Assembly (NCBI RefSeq): GCF_028372415.1
Contig: NC_092875.1
Location: 229,251,136 to 229,315,135, forward strand
DNA length: 64,000 nucleotides
Direction of reading: 5' to 3'
DNA from: Notamacropus eugenii
Lineage: Eukaryota; Chordata; Mammalia; Diprotodontia; Macropodidae
Positions 63,301-64,000 of this stretch are shown here, in pieces. The number at the start of each line of letters is the position of its first letter. Positions within the stretch are counted from its first letter, which is position 1. The notes under the pieces were generated by a model. It saw nothing but the letters and a program-made list of their open reading frames with translations. It was not told the origin of the DNA and made no database searches. A program made the translations under genes and the position numbers.

Positions 63301-63843
63301 TTTATCTCTACTTATCCCACTCTACCCAATGCACACAGTCTTAATGTTATTTATTTAAAATGTTCACGCCATCATATATATCTAGATTAAAAAGTCTTAA
63401 ATTATTCAATAGTGTTAGTAAGAAAATATATAAATTACAACAATAATCTCAACATGCCATTAATAAATACCTGAAGGAGAGATCTGTTTTTTTGGACCAT
63501 GGAAAATAACCCAAATCTTCAGAAATTCTGGATCCTGGAAATGAAAAGATATTAAACACAGACACTGTTAAGATTATTTAAAGAAAATTATAACTTTGTT
63601 TTGTTTTTGGCAAAATGGACATTCATTAAAAATTAATTTGATGAAAGAATTCTTTGGAAACTTTGTCCCCTACTTAAATGTTAAAAACTCCCAACTTACA
63701 TGTCCATCACGACTGGCATACATCACATGGTTTATAACAGAAGGAGCTGTGAGCTGAGCAATTATATCACTCTGAAGAGCAGTTTCTAAAGAAGCACTAA
63801 CTGGTTCCTTAGAAAATGTAAAGCAACGCCAAGCTATAGCATT
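3722..63843 (-). CDS. CEP192: CEP192, C-terminal 997 residues (23 coding exons, 5' part outside window)
   Basis: Cep192 is the vertebrate SPD-2 homologue, a pericentriolar scaffold that recruits Plk4, Aurora A and Plk1 and drives centriole duplication and spindle-pole maturation (family knowledge; those kinase-binding sites are N-terminal and outside this window). Seen here: 23 exons with AG/GT borders, all junction phases compatible, totalling 2994 nt with one terminal TAG. The protein text matches what I recall of mammalian Cep192 throughout, for example KNAGNID, RLLIRGQDQDCFQLQNTFG, SDSYMVTV, FPWSGLIYIHCDNGQK and EPFYVKHSKYSL. It is built of MSP/PapD-like (ASH) beta-sandwich repeats. Each shows a hydrophobic-x-x-P strand such as ISFTPKD, LFAPTR, LIYNPTE, ITFLPRD and VQFKPKS. 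Human Cep192 is about 2500 residues, so this is roughly the last 40 percent. The last intron is 18.9 kb, swollen by retroelements. Identity is secure. Exact borders rest on my manual splice reading. Confidence 0.96.
3861..5284. other. Last CEP192 intron, proximal part
   Basis: AT-rich intron. 4318-4450 looks like a plus-strand MIR (CCTAGCTTTGCAGTCACATG...AAAGGTACCTTTCAGCTCTA). 4975-5040 resembles an ancient mammalian-wide repeat (TGCCCTTGTGAAGCTTATATTCTA). Nothing else is recognised. Confidence 0.5.
5285..5725 (+). repeat. L2 LINE 3' end
   Basis: Pyrimidine-rich L2 3' body (CCAATCTGTCGTCAAGTCTTG) that ends in the typical tail GACTGTGAGCTCCTTGAGAG ... GCACAGTGCCTGGCACATAG ... TAGTAAATGT. Confidence 0.8.
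5726..6984. other. Intron sequence without recognised element
   Basis: AT-rich with several A and T runs. No open frame, RNA gene or repeat family that I can name. Confidence 0.4.
6985..8200 (-). mobile_element. L1 LINE 3' fragment (ORF2 end and 3' UTR)
   Basis: On the minus strand 7500-7585 holds the L1 ORF2 C-terminal block (GGGATGCTCATCAATTGGAG, then TTGTGGTATATGAATGTAATG). 7000-7480 is the marsupial L1 3' UTR with the CAAGATGGCATGCAATCTG block in complement. 7870-8180 carries earlier ORF2 codons, frame-broken, with an AT-rich gap between. Confidence 0.7.
8201..8861. other. Intron sequence without recognised element
   Basis: AT-rich. I see no coding frame or repeat that I can name. Confidence 0.4.
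8862..8978 (-). repeat. MIR-type SINE fragment
   Basis: Plus strand reads CATTTTACATAAGAGAAAAC ... GGTTAAGTGACTTGCC ... AGTAAGTGGC, the complement of the MIR/CORE-SINE core. Diverged. Confidence 0.6.
9502..9507 (+). terminator. LTR poly(A) signal (5' LTR)
   Basis: CCTGAATAAAGCC. The same signal occurs at 12135-12140 in the 3' LTR and at 17709-17714 in the solo LTR. It marks the R/U5 border region. Confidence 0.85.
9581..9596 (+). promoter_or_regulatory. Tandem 5' splice-site motifs in U5
   Basis: GATAGGTAAGGTAAGA holds two overlapping donors, GT at 9586 and at 9591. The pair recurs at 12219 and 12224, and one donor (GAGGTAAGAA) is kept at 17796 in the solo LTR. Use as a donor is inferred from consensus only. 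Confidence 0.5.
9631..9648 (+). other. Primer-binding site for tRNA-Lys
   Basis: TGGCGCCCGAACAGGGAC lies two bases after the LTR. It is the complement of the tRNA-Lys3 3' end, the primer used by lentiviruses and by MMTV-like betaretroviruses. All 18 bases fit. Confidence 0.93.
9649..9773 (+). other. Proviral leader
   Basis: GC-balanced leader between the primer site and the gag start. It probably contained the packaging signal; that is inference from position. An upstream ATG at about 9757 opens only a short frame. Confidence 0.5.
9774..10487 (+). pseudogene. Defective gag joined to a protease tail
   Basis: From the ATG at 9774 (MGNQ, glycine 2 suiting myristoylation) the frame is interrupted only by TGA at 9882-9884 and runs to TAG at 10485-10487. 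Residues up to about 110 look like a betaretroviral matrix protein (basic and tryptophan-rich, with GEQMTAYEQQ and an FGVIKSLLE helix). A late-domain PSAP sits at 10212-10223. The final 30 codons carry WGRDIM (10437-10454), the conserved C-terminal helix of retroviral proteases. Capsid, nucleocapsid and the protease active site are missing, so a deletion has fused gag and pro in one frame. A separate 171-codon ORF opens at 9972. No working product is expected. Confidence 0.75.
10478..10484 (+). promoter_or_regulatory. Slippery heptamer AAATTTT at the pro/pol border
   Basis: In the protease frame the codons read A AAT TTT TAG, a canonical -1 frameshift heptamer immediately before the stop. The pol frame is open at exactly the -1 phase (10484 onward). 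Betaretroviruses are known to express pol through such a pro/pol shift. I did not verify a downstream pseudoknot. Confidence 0.75.
10781..10795 (+). other. Internal copy of the polypurine tract
   Basis: AAACAAAAAAGGGGA, identical to the 15 bases at the 3' polypurine tract (11641-11655). It lies inside the integrase reading frame, the position of the central polypurine tract in lentiviruses. Function is not shown. Confidence 0.6.
11007..11213 (+). pseudogene. env leader with arginine-rich stretch, truncated
   Basis: A 68-codon frame overlaps the end of pol in another frame. It has RRRRRRKRRPRRR followed by a hydrophobic signal-like core (LSLLLTALTLL) after the ATG at 11124-11126, and stops at 11211. 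Betaretroviral env genes often start with a long arginine-rich signal peptide that doubles as an RNA-export protein (Rec/Rem type). Assignment here rests on position and composition. No SU or TM coding follows. Confidence 0.5.
11214..11640 (+). other. Non-coding remnant between env leader and 3' LTR
   Basis: No frame over 70 codons and no recognisable envelope segment. Probably deleted env plus the normal pre-LTR region. Contains the TGCTGCCCG...CAGCGGCTGAAG block of unknown origin. Confidence 0.5.
11641..11657 (+). other. 3' polypurine tract
   Basis: AAACAAAAAAGGGGAGA directly abuts the TG of the 3' LTR, as required for plus-strand priming of retroviral DNA synthesis. Confidence 0.88.
11658..12261 (+). 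repeat. 3' LTR (604 nt)
   Basis: Same text as the 5' LTR apart from two C-to-T changes and one missing CT unit. Ends CCTGGCA, then ATAAGT. Poly(A) signal at 12135-12140. Confidence 0.95.
12500..12660 (+). repeat. L2 LINE fragment
   Basis: GGCATTTAAGACATTATGAAATCTGG and the following ACTCTCCCCTCCATGTACAC resemble the L2 3' coding region. Diverged. Confidence 0.45.
12661..13285. other. Intron sequence without recognised element
   Basis: AT-rich. One 73-codon plus-strand frame (12922-13143) shows no family resemblance and is likely chance. Confidence 0.4.
13286..13432 (-). repeat. MIR-type SINE fragment
   Basis: GATGACTTGCCTACAGTCTCACAGTGTCAGAGAC and TTGAACCCAAACC match the complement of the MIR core. 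Confidence 0.55.
13640..14990 (+). mobile_element. L1 LINE, 3' part of ORF2 with 3' UTR
   Basis: Broken ORF2 C-terminal coding is plain: AAATACAAATTAAAACAACTGAG (reverse transcriptase C-domain), TGATAAATGTTGGAAGGGATG, CCATCAATTGGGGAATTGCT, GGAATACTACTATGCTG. It ends with a GGGAGGAGAAACTTTGGAACTT 3' UTR. Many stops; an old copy. Confidence 0.8.
15020..15930 (-). mobile_element. Two adjacent L1 3' ends
   Basis: 15060-15440 and 15450-15910 are two diverged copies of the same L1 3' region in the same orientation. Each has an AATTCTCTGGAACTATGG-like block and CAGTTCATATGAGTCTTCC-like text. They may be a nested pair. The second runs into ORF2 codons (CAGCAATTCCCCAATTAAGGG). Confidence 0.6.
16130..18256 (-). 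mobile_element. L1/HAL1 5' part (ORF1), interrupted by a solo LTR
   Basis: The minus strand starts with GGAGCCAAGATGG (complement at 18238-18250), the hallmark 5' end also seen at 42837-42849. It carries ORF1 text in complement (CCCTCTGGTTCTAAGACAT, TATGAATTCTGGTTATAATG, CTATGAGATATATTACATG). The coding is broken. A solo LTR (17214-17836) sits inside it. 15930-16130 is unclassified. Confidence 0.7.
17214..17836 (+). mobile_element. Solo LTR of the same ERV family
   Basis: 623 nt related to the 9023-9628 LTR along its whole length but clearly diverged. Starts TGTGAAGGTTGG and ends CCTGGCA. Flanked by the 6-bp duplication GCTTCT (17208-17213, 17837-17842). It contains a duplicated GAGCTAGCTCGGCTAGCTCGG block and AATAAA at 17709-17714. 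LTR-LTR recombination removed the interior. It is antisense to CEP192. Confidence 0.93.
18261..18330. repeat. CA-rich microsatellite
   Basis: (CA)n with CATA and TGCA interruptions, immediately 3' of the L1 5' end. Confidence 0.9.
18466..19576 (-). mobile_element. hAT-type DNA transposon relic
   Basis: Terminal inverted repeats CAGACCTGCACAAC... and the complement CAGATCTGCACAAC... bound 1.1 kb. Imperfect 8-bp duplications flank it (ACTTACAT and ACTAATAT). On the minus strand, around 19040-18920, KMGNKKKQKIKLEHRVFNLE looks like the start of a hAT transposase of the GTF2IRD2/ZBED kind. Downstream codons are broken and the catalytic region is absent, so the copy is dead. Confidence 0.65.
19640..20222 (+). 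mobile_element. L1 LINE 3' end
   Basis: GATGCCCATCAATAGGGAAATAGC, AATGGAATACTACTGTGCAATAAG, then CTCATGATGGGAAATGCTATCC and a 3' UTR ending AATTGGAAAAAATAAAATACTATT. Confidence 0.85.
20223..21382. other. Intron sequence without recognised element
   Basis: AT-rich, with a T18-19 run at about 20464-20482. No coding frame or known repeat seen. Confidence 0.4.
21383..21610 (+). mobile_element. tRNA-derived marsupial SINE, with TSD
   Basis: GAGCAGTTAGGTGACACAGTG ... GGAGTCAGGAGGACCTGAGTT ... TGGGCAAGTTACTTAACCCC then A-rich tail. Flanked by ACATTAACA (21383-21391 and 21602-21610). A/B-box-like internal promoter is typical of the family. Confidence 0.9.
21611..22473. other. Intron sequence, possible hAT fragment
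   Basis: 21785-21895 (AAATTATGGCCAAATCCAGTG ... TTTAAATAAAGTTTTGTTG) resembles an ancient hAT-Charlie-type repeat. The rest is not recognised. Confidence 0.4.
22474..22567 (+). repeat. LINE ORF2 fragment
   Basis: One open run reads KDMILERWAEHFYTVLSRPS then INAEAIDLLLQV. This is the linker before the reverse transcriptase of a non-L1 LINE common in vertebrates. Only about 30 codons remain. Confidence 0.55.
22749..22807 (-). CDS. CEP192: CEP192 exon V
   Basis: 59 nt, phase 0 in, two bases over. Acceptor TTAAATTCTAG|CTGAAG, donor TTTGAG|GTAAGT (strong). Encodes LKFLSPREPFYVKHSKYSLR, nearly the same as the human sequence I recall. The intron that follows is 18888 nt. Confidence 0.94.
22808..23365. 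other. Intron, nothing recognised
   Basis: Short AT-rich CEP192 intron with A-rich blocks. No element seen. Confidence 0.5.
23366..23492 (-). CDS. CEP192: CEP192 exon U
   Basis: 127 nt. The acceptor TCTAAACCAG|G closes the arginine codon, and the donor CACTTG|GTAAGT is in phase 0. Encodes VDLAQRGVNAPQDIYIFLP and VGETRTVKVNLRNNSFSTH. Confidence 0.94.
23493..25277. other. CEP192 intron with L2 and L1 remnants
   Basis: 23735-23840 is an L2 3' end (CTTAACAGTGCCTGGCACATAGTAGG). 24090-24250 resembles a minus-strand L1 3' region. 24470-24780 is an old minus-strand repeat of uncertain class (LINE-like). Confidence 0.5.
25278..25393 (-). CDS. CEP192: CEP192 exon T
   Basis: 116 nt, phase 0 in, two bases over. 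Acceptor TTTCTAACAG|GGTGTC, donor CCCTAG|GTATGT. A hydrophilic linker (SSENGSERIPTNAF, VRPRRRIGSEASVPPP) between the last two ASH repeats. It is the least conserved part against the human protein as I recall it. Confidence 0.92.
25394..26141. other. CEP192 intron with MIR and L2 tail
   Basis: 25490-25690 is a complement MIR (GATGCTCTGGTAGGTTAAGTGACTC). 26083-26125 is an L2 tail (GGCCCATAGTAAGCATTTAATAAATG). A short TATG/CACA microsatellite lies at 25876-25918. Confidence 0.55.
26142..26261 (-). CDS. CEP192: CEP192 exon S
   Basis: 120 nt, phase 0 to 0. Acceptor GTTTTATAG|GTTGCC, donor GGGCTA|GTGAGT. Encodes the strand motif ITFLPRDRGNYAQFWDVECY and then HMKHTLRFQLSG, the end of an ASH repeat. 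Confidence 0.94.
26262..27849. other. CEP192 intron, no clear element
   Basis: AT-rich, purine-biased from about 27160 on. GGGGGTGGCTCT is duplicated at about 26497-26520. No family named. Confidence 0.4.
27850..28005 (+). mobile_element. tRNA-derived marsupial SINE
   Basis: GCTAGTTAGGTGGCACAGTGG ... AAGTCAGGAGGACATGAATTC ... TCTTGGGCAAGTCACTTAAC, then an A-rich tail. Same family as 21383-21610. Confidence 0.88.
28006..29614. other. CEP192 intron, possible old LINE remnant
   Basis: 28380-29250 has weak coding-like bias on the plus strand (LIFEKASDSV resembles a reverse transcriptase motif) but too many stops to classify. Confidence 0.35.
29615..29710 (-). CDS. CEP192: CEP192 exon R
   Basis: 96 nt, phase 0 to 0. 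Acceptor TTTCTGTAG|GATGTT, donor CAAAAA|GTGAGG. Encodes DVDESGDVFRATYAAFRCSR then ISGILQGHGKQK. Confidence 0.94.
29711..30185. other. CEP192 intron with degraded MIR
   Basis: 29796-29960 (ATAGCATTTTACAAAGCATG ... TCTTCACAGCCATCCC) looks like a MIR-family repeat. The rest is A-rich. Confidence 0.45.
30186..30265 (-). CDS. CEP192: CEP192 exon Q
   Basis: 80 nt. Acceptor TTTTCCTTCTAG|AAAATT, donor GTCAAG|GTCAGA. Encodes NYLELENHGDEEVKWNLSSF followed by APPYVK. Confidence 0.94.
30266..33404. other. CEP192 intron with L2, MIR and hAT fragments
   Basis: 30500-30600 is an L2 tail (CACACAGCAGGTACTTAATGAATG). 32460-32612 and 32815-33005 are complement MIRs (CCCATTTTACAGATGAGGAA, AAGTGACTTGCCCAATGTTA). 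33010-33130 matches part of the hAT repeat at 55810-56000 (AATGTTTAACAAAATAAATT). 31430-31450 is G-rich. Confidence 0.6.
33405..33597 (-). CDS. CEP192: CEP192 exon P
   Basis: 193 nt, phase 0 in, one base over. Acceptor ATTTCAAAAG|GTTGTA, donor CCTCAG|GTATTA. Encodes VVKVQIREDITKEGPS, a linker, KPPSTKVEIKTKTITFPETE and the end PGETS. Confidence 0.94.
34110..34685 (+). mobile_element. CR1/L3 LINE 3' end
   Basis: Recognisable CR1-type ORF2 end and 3' UTR: TTCTGGGCACCACACTTTAAGG, CAACAAGGGTGGTGAAGGGCC, TGGAAGTTGCAAAGAGGATAA, TTAACAATTAGAGCTGTCCAAA, TATGGCCACTGAGGTCAC, ending GTGATTCTG. Frame-broken but well aligned. Confidence 0.85.
34690..35600 (+). repeat. L2 LINE 3' region
   Basis: Pyrimidine-rich L2 coding remnant: CAGAGTTATCTTTGACTTAATC, CTACCTTCATAACATCTCTTTC, TTTAGTGGCTCCCTATTACTTC, GGCATTTAAGCTCTTCCTGATC. 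Lacks the typical tail. Confidence 0.75.
35601..36395. other. CEP192 intron, nothing recognised
   Basis: AT-rich, with A runs at about 36110 and 36205. No element seen. Confidence 0.45.
36396..36501 (-). CDS. CEP192: CEP192 exon O
   Basis: 106 nt. The acceptor TTTTTTTGTTTAG|G completes a glutamate codon, and the donor AAAAG|GTAACT is in phase 0. Encodes RLLILVSPNSSLATKPSTF and PWSGLIYIHCDNGQK. Confidence 0.94.
36502..38160. other. CEP192 intron, purine-rich block of unknown origin
   Basis: From about 37040 to 38160 the plus strand is strikingly purine-rich and looks like the interior of an old retroelement, but I cannot name a family. No ORF above 75 codons. It may belong with the candidate LTR that follows. 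Confidence 0.35.
38470..38668 (+). mobile_element. Candidate LTR 3' portion
   Basis: TATATAAA at 38513-38520 is followed about 80 nt later by AATAAATAAA (38597-38606) and a short U5-like tail ending near ATCCCACACA. This is the spacing of a retroviral LTR promoter, R and poly(A) signal. No matching 5' border or TSD was found. Confidence 0.45.
39297..39328. repeat. (A)32 homopolymer close to a CEP192 splice donor
   Basis: 32 consecutive A on the plus strand, which is U32 in the CEP192 pre-mRNA 17 nt after exon N. No SINE or LINE body precedes it. Confidence 0.9.
39346..39469 (-). CDS. CEP192: CEP192 exon N
   Basis: 124 nt. Acceptor TTTATACACCAG|GT, donor CCAGA|GTATGT. Encodes MTKTGHLHILNNSVRLLKFE and WPAHCLTVTPQHG. 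On the transcript, a run of 32 U residues begins 17 nt past the exon end (window 39297-39328). Confidence 0.94.
39470..40138. other. CEP192 intron, nothing recognised
   Basis: An 83-codon plus-strand frame at 39620-39871 has no recognisable motif and is likely chance. Confidence 0.4.
40139..40320 (-). CDS. CEP192: CEP192 exon M
   Basis: 182 nt. Acceptor ATCCTAAAG|T (weak pyrimidine tract), donor TCTGTTT|GTGAGT. Encodes a low-complexity linker, then VSLDVLPVKGPQGPPLPSQ and TVQPEHLILKAPSV, which open the next ASH repeat. Confidence 0.92.
40321..42793. other. CEP192 intron, MIR remnants
   Basis: 41485-41590 and 42462-42580 resemble degraded MIRs (CTACCTTTTACAGATGAGGAAAC). A 15-nt direct repeat AGAATAGATTGTCAA occurs twice at about 41808-41838. 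The rest is unrecognised. Confidence 0.45.
42794..45411 (+). mobile_element. Full-length HAL1 (half-L1) with target-site duplication
   Basis: Flanked by AGAAAATGGTGG (42794-42805 and 45400-45411). The 5' end bears GGAGCCAAGATGG at 42837-42849. ORF1 remnants run from ATG at 43374 to 44188. The last 101 codons are open and include the RRM entry DLENRSRRDNLKIMGLPE and the C-terminal TPGNIVAKFQSFQVKEKILQ, as in L1 ORF1p (an RNA-binding chaperone). 44189-45390 is purine-rich 3' UTR with an internal repeat of about 370 nt, ending in an A-rich tail. There is no ORF2, so it depended on L1 enzymes. ORF1 upstream of 43883 is frame-broken. Confidence 0.85.
45851..46001 (-). CDS. CEP192: CEP192 exon L
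   Basis: 151 nt. The acceptor TCTGTTTTAG|TG completes a valine codon, and the donor AAAAG|GTAATG leaves two bases. Encodes YDLPERPNDVQFFYGNMRKI, then a serine-rich linker with SSSSLGSLQ. Confidence 0.93.
46490..46900 (-). repeat. CR1/L3 LINE reverse transcriptase fragment
   Basis: On the minus strand KANAPIFKKGK and, further on, DKAFNEVSY correspond to the CR1 RT N-terminal region. Stops and indels throughout. 46030-46490 shows nothing recognised. Confidence 0.65.
46901..48406. other. CEP192 intron with L2, unclassified repeat and MIR
   Basis: 47160-47360 is L2-like. 47440-47880 is an ancient interspersed repeat (CCTCAAAGAGTTCATGGCCT ... AAAGGTATAGAGATGGGAGA) that recurs near 62190-62400. 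47885-48030 is a plus-strand MIR-like piece. Confidence 0.5.
48407..48516 (-). CDS. CEP192: CEP192 exon K
   Basis: 110 nt. Acceptor AAATCTTTTCACAG|A completes the arginine codon from exon J, and the donor GAAG|GTAGAC leaves one base. Encodes ALLHKPEIVEQILPEHSLL and CFDEAFQDEQLITE. The reading frame stays open for another 143 nt upstream (to 48659), so an extended exon starting at 48614 is possible. Confidence 0.9.
48517..49633. other. CEP192 intron, purine-rich, unclassified
   Basis: 48517-48614 is open in the CEP192 frame (see findings). 48700-49270 is purine-rich with no named family. Confidence 0.4.
49634..49750 (+). repeat. SINE fragment (tRNA-derived/MIR)
   Basis: AAGCAGTGTGGCATAATTGATAG ... 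CTGGAGTCAGGAAGACCTAGATCC. Diverged head of the same SINE class as 21383. Confidence 0.7.
49751..50837. other. CEP192 intron, nothing recognised
   Basis: AT-rich with an A12-13 run at about 50287. No element seen. Confidence 0.4.
50838..51000. mobile_element. hAT-type miniature element (MITE)
   Basis: A nearly palindromic unit: GGAAACCTGCAGCCTCAAGGCCACATGTGGCC at one end and GGCCACATGTAGCCTCAAGGCC ... GGTTCCCCAACCC at the other. No coding capacity. Terminal form and length fit a non-autonomous hAT. Confidence 0.75.
51003..51180 (-). repeat. MIR SINE
   Basis: TGTGCTAGGCACTTAAAAAATATTAC ... TTTACAGTTGAGGAAACAGAAGC ... ACTTGCCCAAGGTCATAC is a good complement MIR. Confidence 0.8.
51263..51381 (-). 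CDS. CEP192: CEP192 exon J
   Basis: 119 nt, phase 0 in, two bases over. Acceptor TTGGAATCAG|ATGATC. Encodes MITLIYNPTEKEKN, then a serine/threonine-rich loop, then FFGGDEILRQQYR. The donor chosen is CGAAG|GTTGGT because it joins exon K in frame as the family expects (QQYRRALLHKP). A second donor four bases on, at TTG|GTAAAA, is also plausible (see findings). Confidence 0.88.
51382..52062. other. CEP192 intron with L2 tail
   Basis: 51780-51920 resembles an L2 3' end (CTCCTTGAGGGAATGGACTGCC). The remaining sequence is not recognised. Confidence 0.5.
52063..52323 (-). CDS. CEP192: CEP192 exon I (SPD-2-type ASH repeat)
   Basis: 261 nt, phase 0 to 0, the longest coding exon here. Acceptor TGTTTTTTAG|ATACCA, donor GCACAAGAG|GTATGT. 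It starts IPLSGYGGASNLILEDVKKL and includes KESRIVFSVRNTGSRAAYVK and DKFVLKERAQE. This is the most diagnostic exon for recognising CEP192. It holds the front sheet of a complete beta-sandwich repeat. Confidence 0.97.
52324..54567. other. CEP192 intron with L2, hAT MITE and MIR
   Basis: 52795-53105 is L2 with tail (ATATAAGCTCCTTGAGATTAGAG). 53568-53712 is a short hAT element (CAGCTATGTCAAACTCAAAT ... CCAGAGTTTGATACCTCTG). 53955-54130 is a plus-strand MIR (CTGGCTTTGGAGTCAGATG ... CTCCAGGGATCCCTTTCAAC). Confidence 0.6.
54568..54744 (-). CDS. CEP192: CEP192 exon H
   Basis: 177 nt, phase 0 to 0. Acceptor TTATTTGTAG|CTTCAG, donor TTCAGT|GTAAGA. Encodes LQNTFGLEERLTSTCEII, an ASH strand LFAPTR and a hinge ending QPGIKFS. 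Confidence 0.94.
54745..55090. other. CEP192 intron, nothing recognised
   Basis: 346-nt AT-rich intron without a repeat I can name. Confidence 0.5.
55091..55181 (-). CDS. CEP192: CEP192 exon G
   Basis: 91 nt. The acceptor follows an unbroken T tract, ends in AAG, and the first base T closes the codon split with exon F. The donor is TTTCAG|GTTTGT in phase 0. Encodes LQKLALRNNSSSTTQ and RLLIRGQDQDCFQ. Confidence 0.92.
55215..55253. repeat. Short ATCGATAAGATAAA direct repeat in the branch-point region
   Basis: ATCGATAAGATAAA occurs twice, separated by a few bases containing another ATCGAT. It lies 35-75 nt upstream of the exon G acceptor on the CEP192 strand. Confidence 0.7.
55395..55518 (-). 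mobile_element. tRNA-derived SINE, minus strand
   Basis: Plus strand reads AAGTGATTTGCCCAGGGTCAG ... GGATTTGAACTCAAATCGTTC ... TGTGTCACCTAGATGGCCC, the complement of the marsupial SINE head. Confidence 0.8.
55519..56520. other. CEP192 intron with hAT fragment
   Basis: 55810-56000 (GATGTCAAACACATGGTTACC ... GGAAATATTTAACAAAATAAATT) is one end of the hAT family also seen at 53568 and 33010. The rest is not recognised. Confidence 0.5.
56521..56703 (-). CDS. CEP192: CEP192 exon F
   Basis: 183 nt. The acceptor TTTGTATAG|C completes a serine codon, and the donor ACACA|GTAAGT leaves two bases. Encodes LKILVQPSGPQYEVVLKGEV, then a proline-rich linker, then ILSNKQFMTWGG. An ATG-initiated ORF overlaps it, but the intronic codons upstream of the C are not coding. 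Confidence 0.93.
56704..59827. other. CEP192 intron with L1, L2 and MIR remnants
   Basis: 57140-57780 is an old plus-strand L1 ORF2 3' part (TGGTCCAACCTTTCTGAAAAGC, GACTGTGGAATGGCTAAATC). 57840-57955 is an L2 end (TTAGACTGTAAGCTCTTCAAAGG). 58395-58570 is MIR-like. 58580-59827 shows nothing recognised. Confidence 0.6.
59828..59946 (-). CDS. CEP192: CEP192 exon E
   Basis: 119 nt, phase 0 in, two bases over. Acceptor TTTTTATAG|ATTTCA, donor AAAG|GTGATG. Encodes FSYFSVNPENLFLKPEEEQ and the strand motif ISFTPKD, the end of one ASH repeat. Confidence 0.93.
59947..60930. other. Two short CEP192 introns around exon D, nothing recognised
   Basis: AT-rich intron sequence on both sides of exon D (60413-60505). 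No repeat named. Confidence 0.45.
60413..60505 (-). CDS. CEP192: CEP192 exon D
   Basis: 93 nt, phase 0 to 0. Acceptor TTTCCCCTAG|AGTATG, donor AAG|GTAAGA. Contains FLPLKNAGNIDVHLNIK. The KNAGN-type turn is typical of ASH/MSP beta-sandwiches. Confidence 0.93.
60931..61070 (-). CDS. CEP192: CEP192 exon C
   Basis: 140 nt. The acceptor TTTTACAG|GG completes the split glycine codon, and the exon ends in phase 0 at CAG|GTACTA. It encodes GAAEEFLARIDVEVDSPSP followed by an ASH-domain strand region ending ARIHAPKDLQ. Confidence 0.93.
61071..63470. other. CEP192 intron with ancient repeats
   Basis: 62190-62400 resembles the unclassified repeat at 47440 (CCTCAAGGAGCTTATATTC). 62467-62620 is MIR-like on the plus strand and 62940-63090 on the minus (TTTGCAGATGAGAAAACAGG). 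The rest is not recognised. Confidence 0.5.
63471..63534 (-). CDS. CEP192: CEP192 exon B
   Basis: 64 nt, enters in phase 0 and leaves one base over. Acceptor TTTCCAG|GATCCA, donor TTCAG|GTATTT. Encodes DPEFLKIWVIFHGPKKQ plus a short serine-rich end. Confidence 0.92.
63700..63843 (-). CDS. CEP192: CEP192 exon A (residues 1-48 of the window's part)
   Basis: First coding exon visible, 144 nt, phase 0 at both ends. The acceptor is CCAAACAG before AAT GCT and the donor is CAT|GTAAGT. It encodes a segment starting NAIAWRCFTFSKEPVSAS and ending YASRDGH. No start codon belongs here; upstream exons lie beyond 64000. Confidence 0.93.
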
Positions 63844-63913
63844 CTGTTTGGAAAACACAAAAACGAATTTCAGCAAGACTAACAGTACCTTCTTCTGTTT
63901 AAATGGCCCTTTA

Positions 63914-64000
63914 ATTTCTTTTTTTAAATAGTATTTCATTTTTTCCAATTACACGTAAAGATAATATTTAATGTTCATTTTTTAAAAATCTGAGTTTCAA
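63914..64000 (-). mobile_element. L1 3' end, cut by the window edge
   Basis: AATAGTATTTCATTTTTTCCAATTACACGTAAAGATAATATTTAATGTTCATTTTT is the complement of the marsupial L1 3' terminus seen at 20180-20222. Confidence 0.65.

Overview
The window is nuclear DNA of a mammal, almost certainly a marsupial. It is AT-rich, and single-copy exons are scattered among L1, half-L1 (HAL1), L2, CR1/L3, MIR and hAT remnants and a tRNA-derived SINE whose body (GCAGTTAGGTG...CACAGTG...GGAGTCAGGAGGACCTGAGTT) is of the marsupial type. The species cannot be fixed from the sequence alone.

One host gene fills the window: the 3' half of CEP192 (centrosomal protein 192, SPD-2 family), read on the minus strand. I located 23 coding exons between 63843 and 3722. 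Their splice phases agree at every junction. They sum to 2994 nt, which is 997 codons plus a TAG stop, with no in-frame stop. They encode the C-terminal run of MSP/PapD-like (ASH) beta-sandwich repeats. The gene continues upstream beyond 64000. A 3' UTR with an AATAAA signal follows the stop at 3722-3724.

Layout from left to right: 1-400 is an unrecognised open stretch ending in a poly(A)-signal-bearing tail. 400-1830 is a 5'-truncated HAL1. 3460-3860 is the last CEP192 exon and 3' UTR. 3861-22748 is an 18.9-kb last intron. It holds L1 fragments, a young internally deleted betaretrovirus-like provirus (9023-12261), a solo LTR of the same family (17214-17836) sitting in an older L1/HAL1, and a hAT transposon relic (18466-19576). 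22749-63843 carries the other 22 exons. Their introns contain a HAL1 with target-site duplications (42806-45399), a CR1/L3 3' end (34110-34685), L2 pieces, SINEs, hAT miniature elements and a candidate LTR near 38470-38668.

The provirus is the most striking accessory element. It has 6-bp target-site duplications, two LTRs that differ by two substitutions and one 2-bp indel, and a tRNA-Lys-type primer site. It keeps a gag start with one stop, a protease tail, a preserved AAATTTT slippery heptamer, an RT start joined to an integrase end, an arginine-rich env leader, and two copies of a polypurine tract. It lacks the catalytic cores, so it must have been copied by enzymes supplied in trans. Both LTR elements lie antisense to CEP192. 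I found no CRISPR array, operon, tRNA or rRNA gene.
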